Assembly: GCA_963565915.1 (NCBI GenBank)
Contig: OY751487.1
Location: 1,550,001-1,614,000 of the forward strand
Source: Entoloma clypeatum
Taxonomy: Eukaryota > Basidiomycota > Agaricomycetes > Agaricales > Entolomataceae
DNA: 64,000 nt
Direction of reading: 5' to 3'
Each line of letters begins with the position of its first letter. The stretch's first letter is position 1. Shown here in pieces: positions 21,786-33,888 of the stretch. The translations under genes and the position numbers were made by a program. The notes below the pieces were generated by a model that saw only the letters and a program-made list of their open reading frames with translations, did no database searches and was not told the DNA's origin.

Positions 21786-24700
21786 TCAAGATGAGGAGGA
21801 CTCGGAGACCCATTCTGAGCGGCAGCGGCTGTTGGGCCTTTTCGCTGATTTCCTGGACGTCTGCCGCAGCTCCCGCATCTCTTGGTCATGCATATCATCG
21901 TCTTCCACCACTGTACACGTGTAGGGCAGAGGCACCTCGCGCGTCGCGCGGTACTGATCCACGTTACCGAGGTGTTCGTTCTCCAGACGGTCTAAGATGC
22001 GGAGGAAAGAGAGTTAACGATCATGTATTTGCCTTCAATGGGGATTGGCCTACAAAAATTCCACTGCCACCGGCGGAAAATTTCCAACAAACCAGCTATA
22101 AATGCTCTTAGAGTCATATCGGGACCTCGTTTGGGAATGTAAATGACCCAGATGAACCGAATGAGAACGTTAGATATCTGAAAGGATAATTGGCATTGAC
22201 AATCGGTGGGGGAGGAAAGAGAACTTGTTCGTACGATAGCAAAGTAGTACAACTGCCACAACCGTTTGTTTTTAATGAGTTGTTCTGAAAGAATATTGAA
22301 ATAAACGGACCGGAATTCTGTCTGTATAGATCAACTCTTGTCGGAGGAGCCAATGCTTGGCGCGCACACGCAGAAGAGACCAATCCATCCAAAAGTCCTA
22401 GAACTGTTAAGCATTCTCAACAAGAGAGGTGGACAGCGGCATAACGTACCCATAAGGACGCATATATCGAGTACAAGCAGCTGGTAAGACACCAACCGAC
22501 AAATATCCACCCTCGCTCTCTTCCCGCTGTTGCAGCAGTTCTAGGTCAGGCGAAGAGATGGTAGAAGCGATTCATTCACCTTCATTTTTCCAGAGACAAA
22601 GGAACGCAAAACTTACTACCCCAGAAGCGTATTTGCCGCCCTGTGTATAATTGATCACTGTTTAGGAAGGGTAAAATCAAAGTAGATAACAAACTCGCAT
22701 TTATTAAATGTGTTTTAAGCCCAGAATCGAGATAACGCTTCACGCTCTGTATCAAACGCACCACCAGCGGTAGCGTTCCGAGAAGGAATGAGACTGGCCA
22801 GAACCGCCAGGTCCCACCGCATTGTCCCCATTCTGTGTCGAAGCCTGTGCCGTAGACACACGCAATAAGCGTGAGGTTGGAAAGCGTGAATCCGAGGCTG
22901 CAGAATTGGTCGCTGATGTACAACATGAACATAAGTATGTTAACATGACCAGACACGTTATGCTCACGCCATCCAGAAATCTATAAACTGACCAAAGAAA
23001 GATCGTGTTAGTCAAAATTGATAATCAAACATTTCAAATGAAGCTCACTTCGACAGGACGTGTGCCAGAGAGTAAAAGCTTCCCTATGCTCCAGAGAAGC
23101 CAATATCTTGATGATCGGGCAAAGATTGGTAGAGGGTTTACCATAACGCAAAGGCAGAATGCGAGCCAAATCAGTGGCCAGGTGGTAGGTGAAACGGTGT
23201 CGGACGCGATGCGAAAAAAGGAGAGTCCCAATGCACAGGAAAAGGTAACAATAAGAATGCTTGGAATCTGGAACACAGAGGAATCATCATCAGTCTCCAG
23301 CGCTCATTTTGACATTGAACACTCACTTCCCAGTATTCACGGTAATCAAGGTGTGTACGAGAATCCAATTCTATGATAAGGTGATAGTTGCGTTCGGAGA
23401 TTGGTTTGATGAAGGGAATGGGAACTTACCAAAAATGAAACCGTAATTGATTCGGTAGCGCGCCCATCCTACTAGATTAAGCCCCACCATGGCCGAAAAC
23501 AGCAACGGCATTCCCAGAATACTGTAGATGAACAACAGCCCGTCCCACGCTGGAATCTCGTTGTGGGTCCATTCTTTCTGACCTAAACAGGACAAGGTCA
23601 CGGTGGCGGTGTTAAACGTCGGTTAGCACCAAATCTTGGAAGGTGCTGAAGGATGTGACCCACTAGCCCAGATCCCCATGAAAAGCGGTACAACTGCAAG
23701 CCCAAGCAACATTCCAGACATGAAGATGCTCGAATAGTGGCTTTTGACGAGGGAGCCTGCTTTGAGGCGGTTCAAGGCTTGCTTCCTATCATTGCTGGCT
23801 GATGAAGGTATGGAAAATGGATGAAATACGGGGCTTTAGTGACGCAATTATGAACCTACCAAATTTCACCATATAAAGGGATTCCATTTCCTCCATCCTG
23901 GCGCGGAGGCTTTCATCCATTGCAAATGCATTTTGGTCTACCTTTGATAATCCGCTGAGGGGCTGGGACACAAGAGCCTTTAAAGACTTACTCGTTCCGA
24001 CATATATGGTTGCTGCGCTGGTATCTATGTGGATATTATGAGCACCACAGGAATCGTAAATCGGAAGAACCTAACATTAGTCGCTTTCTCAAACTTCTTG
24101 AGCACTTTCCGAAAACCCGTGATGTTCAAGACCTTGCAAAAATGAAATGAGTCGACAATAACAGTGATCAAGACAAGACAGACGTACCCGATAGTTGTAC
24201 AGCAATTCCAAGCCACTGTAAAAATATCGAATCAGTCAATCGACGATATCCTGGAAAGGACGGCCATCACCGGTAATGTTCAAGGACAGCCGTCTTCAGT
24301 TTCTTCTTGGCGTGTAAATAATCTTCTGTGTCCAAAGAGAAAGTAGGCGTCCTTATTTCCTCTAGGTCCTCGGGTCGTTTTTCGCTCCCTTTGCGGATGC
24401 CTTCAAGCCTCTGGGGACAGAACCGGTCATGAGTTGATCAAAGCGCAGGTTCACTGGCAATCGAGACTAACCAGGGACAATTCAATTCTGTACGAGGTCT
24501 CACTCCGTAATTGTGCCCTAGGTTGGACAACGCTGATAAGCTTGTGCCTCATTTTGGTCGTCCATGCCCGAGGCTCATAAGCTGCCTGAAAGGATGAAAT
24601 GAGTTCATCCGAGAAGAACGAAGATATCTATAAGTATACCTGGAGGAACATCCTATGCTCACCAAGCTCTTCCAGTTGCTGAAGAAGCACTTCACGGCGA

Positions 24701-25389
24701 GCTTGCAACTCTGCTTCTCTTTCTTGGTAGAACCGGTCTATCTTGTTGAGCTGCATATCCAATGTTGCGAAGAAAGCCAATTCTTTGGGCATCAACTCGA
24801 AAAGTATATCTTGGAAAGTAAGTTTTCCTGAATGGGATGGAGTAATATTGACTATCTAGATGTTAATTCGCTAATAAAATGGAAGGATCTGGGACGCACA
24901 TTGTCTTGCCGTATTAGGACTCGGAAGCGATTTTGCATGTTTCGTAATCGCGGGAGTTGATGTCGGTGTTCGTACGGGCGTCATCGAAGAATCGCGTATA
25001 CCACCAGGAGACAATTCTCGTATCGTCCTTGGGAATTCTGGCTCATAAGGCTCATCGTCAGAAAGCGACTCGTCAGCAGTGCTTGAGTCCGCATAACCGT
25101 CCCGAACTCTGCGAATAGCATTTATCCTTCTTCTAAGTAGACGGTAATCGCTAGGGGATATCGCCATGAGCGGCGCTTCGACACGCTAGTAAGTCCGGGC
25201 ACCGCTTACAGGTACGCTCGCTTCCACTCTGGAGTCTAGCAAATTGTCGCCACAAGAAATGTGTCAGACTGAGCCTAGGCAGTGAAACGCACAACAGATA
25301 CCTGTGCGTCTTTGAAATAGCTTTTCGGTATATTTCAACAATCCGCGATGTATAGAAACTGATTGAAGGACGAACCGGGAAAACGTCAT
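21786..25389 (-). CDS. SYG1: SPX-EXS phosphate exporter, SYG1/XPR1 family
   Basis: About 23 very short exons. SPX part: probable start at 25389 (MTFSRYL, unresolved splice), TPEWKRAYL|DYRLLRRRINAIRRV, FELMPKELAFFATLDMQLN, GEHRMFLQ, LELLYNYRVLNITGFRKVLK and SERVDQNAF. Then come membrane segments (FMSGMLLGLAVVPLFMGIW, LLFIYSILGMPLLFSAMVG) and the EXS domain: FIDFWMADQFCSLGFTLSNL, FDTEWGQC, RLIQSVKRYLDSGLKTHLIN, GGKYASG, SCLYSIYASLWDFWMDWSLL, IPLYYFAIISNVLIRFIWV, IPKRGPDMTLRAFIAGLLEI, ENEHLGN. The stop TGA is at 21786-21788. SPX domains sense inositol pyrophosphates and EXS proteins export phosphate or act in G-protein signalling. Exons of 18 nt (22235-22252) and 20 nt (22968-22987) and a GC-AG intron (22641-22698) were needed to recover the family motifs. 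Only the first two exons are uncertain. Confidence 0.9.
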
Positions 25390-26068
25390 GCCAGAAGTCT
25401 GAGAAGTGTAGTCACAAGAGCAAGATATTGAGGTTGATTTTTAACTTGGTGCAAGTTATAACCAGAGTTTATCACAAGAAAGACTGCGAGCTCCCGGGAT
25501 CGCATGTGAGCGATGTCTGCGAGGTGAAAAAATAGCAATCTTCTATCCATCCCTGAAACGCGCGTTCCCTTCCTCGGTTTCCGAAGAAATCAAGTGTGAG
25601 TAGTAAAAGGCTGAAAGGGAATGCCTGGGTAAAAAAAAACGGGGGATTGGGCTGCGGGAGAGGGCGATGGCCCTTTCTGAAGCAGGCTGGGCGGAGACCT
25701 GCCAAAGCGAGGACACGCTGGAGGGCTGCGTTATCGGGCGGACGAATACCACACAACGTAAGCCGTGCTTGAGGTTTGCGCCAACGGGGAACCAGAGACA
25801 GCCATTGATGCTGCCGGAGTACCAAATTCAAACTTTGAACGCGAAAAGTCGGCACTGGCAGCACACGATGTGACATAACCGTTGCAGCCTCCCACGTACA
25901 TATCAGCAGGCTTCTATGGGATGTTCTTGAGAAGCTGCACACGTGGATTATATGTTGCTAAAAAAGCATCTCTCAAGTGGATTAATATCGGATCAATCGT
26001 GGAGCTGTCGACGAACCGACATACAACATCTTTCCTTCAAGCCAGCACCAAATCTATAACTTGATTTC
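25390..26068. other. Intergenic, no gene seen
   Basis: It lies between two minus-strand genes and must hold the SYG1 promoter. It contains a short A tract at about 25630. The open frames here lack splice or family support. Confidence 0.5.
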
Positions 26069-27389
26069 TTACTTCGGCGCTTCGACTTTCGAGCCGCTGC
26101 GACCCCGACTCCAGATCGTTGCCGCATCAGACATTTCATTTTCCTCTGCGAGTTCAATCGAATGTGTGTGATTCATGAGGTAAGGATGCCATGGTATACG
26201 GGACGTACATGGTTTTGATGCTCCAAACATGCCTTCGATATGAAATCGATCATGACCTGAGATAAGAACCAATCAGTTGGGTCACCGTCCAGATAACAAC
26301 CATGGAATATTGGAACCCGAGAGGAACAAATTCACCAAAGCAGACAAGGAGGACCATTCTAGGTGCCCGGATTACATAGGGGTCAGAACGTTCTTGACAG
26401 TGCTTGAACCTGAAGGCTGGACATTGAACGCCGAACCTGCATTGGATTCTGCCTACCAGTGCACACGAGCGCTTGAAAGAAGCAATCCAGGTTCAGGCTC
26501 GTAGATTTGCCCCTACGGCATCGCCAATTGCGTAGAGAGTTGCAGTTGCGGCCCATTTTGTCCGTTTGGACGACGGCCTACGAGGAATCTCCGGCTGGCC
26601 CCGAGCGCTGGATGTCCAGGTGACCTTCGACGGGTCCGCAAGCAGGTGCAGGGGCGGGTCACCAAAAATCATTGCCATGCGCAGTGAAGTCGAGCGTAGT
26701 AATAACAAGTAGTACCTGGTGAAATGGTGATGGGGAATCTGAAACTGCGGATGTCCTGGGTCCATCAACTCTGTTATCACGTATGCAGGGTGATGGGTCG
26801 CGTGCTCCCCTGCGCCATCCCACTGAGGCCACAACTTGGGTGGTCGGAGTACATACGACGTACGACTGAGGAGGACGCACTGCGTAGCTTGATGAAATGC
26901 ATGCGCGGACCACTGGCAATCCCGAACGCTGTCAACAGCTGTGAACTATGTTCACTGAGAGTGTCCCATCCTCAGGCACACTGCATACCTGGGCAAATAA
27001 CCGAAAATTCCGAAACGATCTACGATTCTTCAGGATATCGATCAGGGTCCGCTGAGATATGTATGGAACATACGGTAAGTGGTGAGACCGACCCAGCTGC
27101 GACCTCATGGGTGACAGGAAAAGAATCAGGTTCAAGTTATTCATTAGCAAGGATCTGCGCAGAAAACGAGAGAAAATTACGACTGGTCACTGGAACGAGT
27201 CTGAAACGTTGCTTCTGGGATGATTCTCGATTTCACTGCAGTAGGGTATATTTATAAAAGTACTGTACGTACCAACTCTTCGTAAGGTCCCTCCGAATCG
27301 GAAAATGTAAAGTCCTGGTCATCTGGAATGGCTCGTGTTTGCACTGAATCAACACATATTGAGTCCTCGAAGCTAATAAAATTGTCCAT
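26069..27389 (-). CDS. Unrecognised multi-exon gene
   Basis: Several stretches have clear coding character and splice signals. An ATG at 27389 opens MDNFISFEDSICVDSV and DDQDFTFSDSEGPYEEL, ending at a GTACGT donor. A 63-nt segment near 26992-27054 (RTLIDILKNRRSFRNFRLFA) ends at GTATGC and splices in phase to TAVDSVRDCQWSAHAFHQAT, then RPPKLWPQWDGAGEHATHHP and AYVITELMDPGHPQFQIPHH, continuing to about 26493. A 3' part reads MIDFISKACLEHQNH then MSDAATIWSRGRSGSKVEAP, stopping at 26069. The links between exons 1 and 2 and to the 3' part are not resolved. No domain is recognised. It starts only about 36 bp after the PL8 stop on the same strand, which is tight and a reason for caution. Confidence 0.45.
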
Positions 27390-27425
27390 ACCTCCTATAG
27401 ATTCCGGGAACACAAGAAACAACCA

Positions 27426-30400
27426 TCAGAACCCCGATGTAACACTGCGCCCTGCTAATCCCCCGGCAGGGAGCGAAAACACCAACGTATTCATCCTTGG
27501 GCCGCGTTCCTGATCACCTCGGACTCCACCTCTCCACCTCCGAGGCCACACCCCCTCTCCAACACTCACCGTCACCGTCACCGTCCGCAAACTCTGCCCC
27601 GGGTCCGCCACCGTCACCTTCCCAGTCTTCAACCTATACACCATCGCCGCATTCCCATCCGCCTCCACCGTCACTGGCGCACATCCCTCCGTCTCAAACG
27701 TCACCCTCCCTCCACCCGCATCCCAAAACACCCCCATAAACACCTCATCCTTCTCGTCATACACAGCCGACACATGGCCATCATTGCGCAGGGTCTTGAG
27801 TCGATAGGTCAAAACCTCACTCTTCTCTAAAAACGTCGCATAATTCGTCCCAGGAAACACCGAATATGCGATCGGAGGGTACACCCCACTCCCAAACTCC
27901 CACGCCTCGTGCTCGATCCAAGCGGCAAACAGATCGACCGTGACAGGTGGTTGCGAAGATATTCCGATCGCGGACCAGTTTCCCACCTTGGGACCAACGT
28001 CAACGGTCACCCTCACATTCCCCTCGCCACCGAAAGTGTAGCCCACATCCCCATGCCATAGCGAGTCAATCGATGAATATGTCTGTCGCCCCTCGCCACC
28101 TCCCTGAAACCCGTCTACCACGACAGCACCCCGCCTCCTCCTTTGATCAAGCACCGAAAACACCGGGAACTGGCCCCCGCTCGTCGACGATAAACCCGAA
28201 ACCATCACATGCTGCACATCATGCTCAAGGAAGAACCACGCCTTCTGCCACTTGAGCGCCTTCGTCACCGGGTTCGTGTATTTCATCGTCGCAATCCCAA
28301 TTTTGCCATCGGACACACCGCCGACGAAAGATTCGAGGCCGAGTAGCTTGGTGTTTTGGCAGGTGAGTGGTGTGGCGCCGTAATCGGTCGTGATCCCGGG
28401 AATGAGATCCCAATTCCAAGCGGCGGCGATGTCTTCGTATTCGTCGCCACGAATGTGAGTGTAGGAGACACCGTCTGCGAGATGGAATCCGAAGGGCTGT
28501 TGGCGTTAGTCAAACGCACAATTGAAGACAAAGGTGTGGACTTACATTTTGCGAGTTGGTACATTCGGTATGACGGGTCCTCGTAGACCACATTCTGATT
28601 GTCGAAACATAATTTTGGCCCCGCTGAACCTGCAATCCCACCACAATCAAAGTCTCTTTGAGATGAATGAGGTGCCAGAGGACATACCATATAATCATTG
28701 GTATAGAAATTACGGTTCCCGACCAAGTTACCCGCATTGGCATGCGAAGTCGGGCGCGAAAGGCTCTTCGCAAAGTCAAGCAAAGGTTGCGAATTCCATT
28801 TATGGCCCAGTTCCAACACGCTATCCAAACTGATCTTGATGCTCCCTGTTGCCCTGCTATTCGTCAGCAAGGGTCCCGCATTACTGAAGATACATTCGAA
28901 CTCACTGGTCGTCTATGACAGGGAAGCTGATGAACCTGCCCAAGACGGACTGATGAGATTTAGATCAGTTACAGAGGACCCCCTGAAGCGAGGCATACAC
29001 ACAAAGTCCCAGTGCAGGACACCAGTAAGAGTATTCCGTGTGATCATCCATCTGTTGCCCTCAAATTGCGTCTCAAAGGCAGCCTGACCAGCAGCGTCTG
29101 CAGCAAATTCAGTCCCCGCGGCTTCGATTTCAACACCTAGGATATCGTTCGCACTGATAAAATCCACACAATAACACATTAGACTCGTCTGAGTCCTCCG
29201 AATTCAAGTTGAGACTGACTAGTCTTTGCCTGGACGTTCAAACCCAAAGCCATCAGCGGTCGAAACTAAATGAAGAGAAAAAAAACCATTATTGCCATAC
29301 CATAGTTCCCATTATACAAGATCCCATCATGCTGCGCGAATGCCCCATCTGCGCGGATCCCATCCTCCCTCACCTGATTCACAATCTTTAACTCGCCGTG
29401 TGCCCTCGCATACGCGTCCGCCAACAAATCCACGTTGCCTGTCAACAGCGCCTGGTCCATACCAATCCTCGAGGTGTCCAGAGTGTTGGCACCAGTAAGG
29501 CCTGGGTACGCGTACCCGCGGGACATCATACGGATGCCGTTCACCAGTTGGTGCGAAGAGAGGTTGTTCGCGCCGAGGACAAGGCAGGACTGACCGACGA
29601 GCGAGGGGATGAGGATGACGTTGGAGTACCAGTTCGTGTTCCTGTGATTATTTGACTATCAATTATCTTTCCACCAACGCACTCATTGAAACGACGAGGG
29701 AAACCCACCAAATCCAATCATTCGGATTCTCACAAGGACAGCCATGTGTGCCACCCTTATCAAGACAGGCGGTGCCTTGAAAGTCACGTTCGATCCAGTA
29801 ATTCATCGCGCGCGAGATGGCAGCTTTCAACTCCACATCTTGCGTGCGATGTTCAGTGCCAGAGAGACCACCGTGCCATGCGGCTGCCATAGTCACTTTT
29901 TTTCCAGATAAAATGAACAAAAAATACTACCAGCATATTATAACGACGCAATACACTCACAGATCCGCCGCCAATGAAGCTGAGCAGGCCAATTCGCGCG
30001 ACGCGCGGCACATCCAGTGGTATAATCTACCTCATCGTCAGGCCATTTACCGTTCTCATCAAGCGATGCGAGCCTATTGAATACCCAGTAGCGTCGGGCG
30101 ATCACCACAAGAATGACAGCCACATACCAACTGGAAATATTCCTGTCTGCGGTCTCGAGCCCCGAAATAATACCTTTAATACGAAGCTCCCGCATCGCTT
30201 CCACCTGCCTCGGGCGGGGATTTGGGTTTATCGACGGCGTTCTGGGAGCTCTCTTCATTCGCTTCGCGCTCGAGCTGAAAGTACGGCGCGCCAGGGAAGC
30301 CCCACAAGGGCCATTGTCATTGCCAGGGGTATCGGCCATACCAGGAAAGGATTCGGCGACAGCCATGGGCTTCATATATCTTGGATGGACATGTGACTGT

Positions 30401-30528
30401 GCTTCATGACCGGACACCAATTCTACGGCGGCGACGGCGAACGGCGAGGATGACCCAGGAAGTAGAGAGAAAAATAAAAGAGCGTGGGCATAGTAAACGA
30501 ATGTGGAGGGAAGACCTTTCAACTTCAT
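27426..30528 (-). CDS. Polysaccharide lyase family 8, secreted
   Basis: Ten exons, 30528-30128, 30073-29961, 29895-29709, 29641-29301, 29229-29220, 29153-29003, 28949-28906, 28856-28688, 28629-28546 and 28496-27426, give 856 aa. The N-terminus is a signal peptide (MKLKGLPSTFVYYAHALLFF); an in-frame ATG at 30561 would add 11 residues. The catalytic alpha-barrel shows ANWPAQLHWRRI, NDWIWNTNWYSN and FAQHDGILYNGNYGKDY, with the Asn, His and Tyr positions expected for PL8 beta-elimination. Then VLHWDFSVLGRFISFP leads to the beta-sandwich domains (VGGVSDGKIGIATMKYT, WFFLEHDVQHVMVSGL). PL8 enzymes cleave uronic-acid polysaccharides (hyaluronan, chondroitin, xanthan); the substrate cannot be told here. 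Exon 5 is only 10 nt and is needed to make GKDYAND. It is followed by PL14 and RhaM genes on the same strand. Confidence 0.93.
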
Positions 30529-30609
30529 CGTCGTACTCCTCGTAATCACCGCTAGATGCACCTAGCTCGGTGGTGGGGAGAAATTGGCACCCGCTCGAGG
30601 AGGGCATAG

Positions 30610-30617
30610 TTTATATA
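30610..30617 (-). promoter_or_regulatory. Putative TATA box of the PL8 gene
   Basis: The minus strand reads TATATAAA 82 bp upstream of the PL8 start at 30528 (49 bp upstream of the alternative ATG at 30561). Sequence and distance fit a core promoter, but this is inference. Confidence 0.4.
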
Positions 30618-31517
30618 GTGGCATCAGGGGGGGCTGCCAGCGGCGGACACACATATGAACTGTGACTGGGATCCGGCCAATTACGGCGCAATCGAACCTT
30701 GATCGAACCTTTAGCTTTGATAACACAATTAAATAAACGACCCTGAATTATGGTAAACCACAAATATACTTGTCTTCAACAACCAGTGGGCAGAATTCGG
30801 AAGCTGCACTATAAGGCCTTGAGGAGCCATGCGGGGTAATAGTAAGAAGTATCGAATCACCGTGGTTTCAGGTGCAGGTGGACTCGGAGGTCAAGAGCGC
30901 ATGACCCTGAGAGCGTTTCGAAGTTCACCGACTCAAAAATCACCTGCAACGACGTCCGCAAACTTGGACCTTAGGCCTTAACAGAAGGACGGGGTCGGCG
31001 GAAGACGAGCAAGAAAGGAAGTATATGTCTGAACTCAAAAGTCGTAGTAGAGTAATGGGATCTACCATATTACCTATTATAATTACCTCCAAGTAAGTAC
31101 TAAAGATTCCAACGCACTACAGCAAATCATCAAGACCCGCCACCCCAAATGCCACGACTCAGTCGAGCAAAAGAGTGCAAGGCGCACGGCAAAACATAAC
31201 GAGCGATAATAAAAAAAGGACTGTTCGAGCTTCTGTCGACGCCAGACACCGGGGAGGGGCTAGTCTCCATCTCCGGATGCAACTAAGATTGGGAAAAAGG
31301 AAAAGGCTACAGCGGGAACCTGAAACGATGCAAGATTAAAAATACAAGTCCGAATTCAGAATGCGTGTATGTGGTATGTGGAGCATGTAATGCTGACGAG
31401 AATGAATGTGATCATCGAAGGGATGCCTGTGTTAGTTGTGTGTGTCAGTGTAGGTGTATGCGCTGGGCTGGCGATGACAACGGCGGTCGAAGGTCGGTGT
31501 TCAGTCAGGTCCAAAGT
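30618..31517. other. Intergenic between PL8 and PL14
   Basis: 900 bp of A/T-rich sequence. It must include the PL8 upstream region and the PL14 3' flank. No supported gene, RNA or repeat was seen. Confidence 0.5.
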
Positions 31518-32705
31518 TCAAAGGGTGTCGGTGATAGCGACCGAAAAGTCGGAGAAGTACGCGTCCTGGGTCTTCGGCGATGCAAAGTCGGGTGTATGGC
31601 CTAAATATTCGAAAATTCACATCAGCCCTCACTCATATGAATGGTGTCCACCTCGTAACACATACCTCCAAAGAACGTCTGCATCATAATGCCACGAAAC
31701 TTGCTTGTTTCATCTTCCCTCAGAACAAGTCCGCTGACACTGATGACACTGTCCCCATTGACGAACAGCTCAATCTCACCATCGGCTTCGCCTACGGTGT
31801 TCAGTCTGATCCGCTCAGACACCGTCGTCCACTCGCCCGTGGCGAACTTGAACGCGCCGCGGCCGACGGACGCGCCATATGTGGGGTTGCAGTCCGACCG
31901 TGGTGCGACGTTGCACTGCTTGTTGTTCGCGGGGTTGGGCGGAAGGTACGTATAAAATTCTCCTGCACCTTCACTACGCCACATGAGACGCGTGGAGAAG
32001 CACGCGCCCGAACGGCGGCCACCAGAGCAGTCAGCGGCAGCCTGTTGACTGTTTCCGCCGTCTATATCTCGTCAAGACCTAAAGTGTCGAAAAGAGGATC
32101 GATATCGACGTACAAAGGCCGGGCAGTTTACCACCCTTGTTGAACTCGAACCCTTCCTGGAAGAAAACGGAGTACCCCAATGTCGCCTCGCGTGCCGTCG
32201 TCAAATCGACATCGCTAGGCCCAGGTGCGTAAAACGAGATTCCACCCTTCGGCTCCCGGTTGAGCGCGTACGAGCCCTCAGGGTAGTGTGCCTGCATGGA
32301 CATCTTGCCATCGGGGGCGGCGACATAGTTGTGAGAAAGGTCCTTGATGTTACCATTAAGACGGAAAGTCGCGTCAGACAACGGAAGATGGCCCTTTGCA
32401 GAGTCCAAGGTGGTCCACGACTCGCTAACGTCAGGGACGGGGAAGAGGGAGCTCAGAAGCCCACCAAGGGAGGGGGTCTGTTGGGCGGAGGAGGCTTGAG
32501 TTGAGGTGGGCTTCGGAGTGGAAGTGGTACTGGTGGTGTTAACGTTGACGTTAATTGCAGTGCCAGCTGCAGAGGAGGGAGAAGGGGCATTGATGGATGT
32601 GTGGGGCCGGCATGAGTTGCGGCGGTGGTGGTGGTGAAGGGGATGAGCGGTGGTGAGGAGAGTAACGACAGCAAGCACGAAGACGATAGCCTGGGACCCG
32701 AACAT
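31518..32705 (-). CDS. Polysaccharide lyase family 14-like, secreted
   Basis: Three exons, 32705-32114, 32061-31666 and 31600-31518, give 356 aa. A signal peptide (MFGSQAIVFVLAVVTLLTTA) is followed by a His/Ser/Thr/Pro-rich linker (residues ~20-80), probably O-glycosylated. The catalytic domain is the PL14-type beta-jelly roll: LGYSVFFQEGFEFNKGGKLP, GLYGGNSQQ, CSGGRRSGACFSTRLMWR, GAGEFYTYLP, DCNPTYGASVGRGAFKF, ERIRLNTVGEADGEIELFVN, RGIMMQTFFGGHTPDFA, ending DAYFSDFSVAITDTL. PL14 enzymes cleave alginate or glucuronan-type uronans by beta-elimination. The same-strand neighbours are PL8 upstream in the window and RhaM. The assignment rests on fold motifs, and the substrate is not known. Confidence 0.88.
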
Positions 32706-33418
32706 GATGAAAGGAAAGTGGGGGTAAAGAAGAAAGGACGGTACTGTATAGTGGACGAGAAAAACAAGGAATGGGTTTTAACGGCCCAACAAATTGGACT
32801 CCATTGACAACCTCATTAAACTCCATCTGGCAAAGTTCCATTGTTCAACCATCATAAAAGCGCAAGCAACACACCTTTGATCTCCAGTTTACAGAGCGCC
32901 CATCAAAGGCCCAACGCGATACGAACCGCACACACAGTAGCCATTCTCATCCGCATTATTGCAATAAAGACATCAGCATCTTTTTGGGGCCACCGGCGGA
33001 TGTGGACGAACAGGGAAGAACACAAAAAGACCCTGATCGATCATTACAACTTCCCTGATTGGCGCCTGAATATATCAAGTAATCGGCTTGGCACATTTAC
33101 TTAAATTGCGTCCTCTCGAGTTGCCGAAGTTGTGCCGAGCAGCATGTCACAAGGTGGTAGTCGATGACAACCTTTGAAAGGTCCGGAAATCCAATAGATA
33201 AGGGAAAACGGTGACCGTTTCCTTGAAGCATCCTCCGCATGCATGCTTCTTGAATACATAGATAAAACAACCTGTCGAGGGCCTTCAAAGGCGCCATCAA
33301 ATAATTGTATAAGAGGCATACTTACCAAGTGTGGATGTATCACTCAGGGCTGCGATGAACAAAACCCCAGCGTTTCATGTGTATTACTGTCGCAATAATT
33401 ACACCCTTTCTTTTGAGA
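32706..33418. other. Intergenic between PL14 and RhaM
   Basis: Upstream region of the PL14 gene and 3' flank of the mutarotase gene. No supported element was seen. Confidence 0.5.
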
Positions 33419-33888
33419 TTACACGGTGCCTTCAAACCTAAAAACCTCTTCCAGCTCCTGTGCCAAACAAAATCCATGGGCACCACACCAAGGTAACGTT
33501 GCGCGGCAAATGCTCACCTTCCACCATGGTACCTCCCTCCCACTTCCCACCGCCCCTTCAACAAGGCTCTCCTGCATTCCATCCGTCAGGTTCCACCATC
33601 TCTGCGTCTCAGGATCTTCTGCAATCTTCTTCATATCACCTTCACAGTCCTCACCAACGTACTTGAACGTCGCAATTAAGAGATCGTGGGGCGGATAATA
33701 GTGGATCGAGTAGTCCACGATATGGGCCCGCTCCAAGGCAGCGAGGACACTGGGCCAAACCGCAGCGTGGATGGCTTTGTATTCCGTTGCTGCGGCGGGC
33801 TTGAGCTGGGCAAGGGATTGTCAGTCCACGACGTGACATGCAGGAATCGATCACGAACTTTGATGATTTGACAGACGCGTCTGGTCAT
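33419..33888 (-). CDS. L-rhamnose mutarotase-like protein
   Basis: Three exons, 33888-33859 (30 nt), 33805-33518 and 33457-33419, give 118 aa, the normal size for RhaM. Conserved features are the start MTRRVCQIIK, YKAIHAAVWPSVLAALERAH with the catalytic-type His, the segment YSIHYYPPHDLLIATFKYVG, and DPETQRWWNLTDGMQESLVE followed by EEVFRFEG. RhaM interconverts the anomers of L-rhamnose in the cytosol (no signal peptide seen). The placement next to two uronan lyases suggests use of a rhamnose-containing acidic polysaccharide. Some family members act on other sugars, so the substrate is inferred. Confidence 0.9.

Noticed and set aside
25472..25942. 156-aa minus-strand frame
   Set aside because: It contains a low-complexity F/L/P run over an A tract and has no splice or family support.
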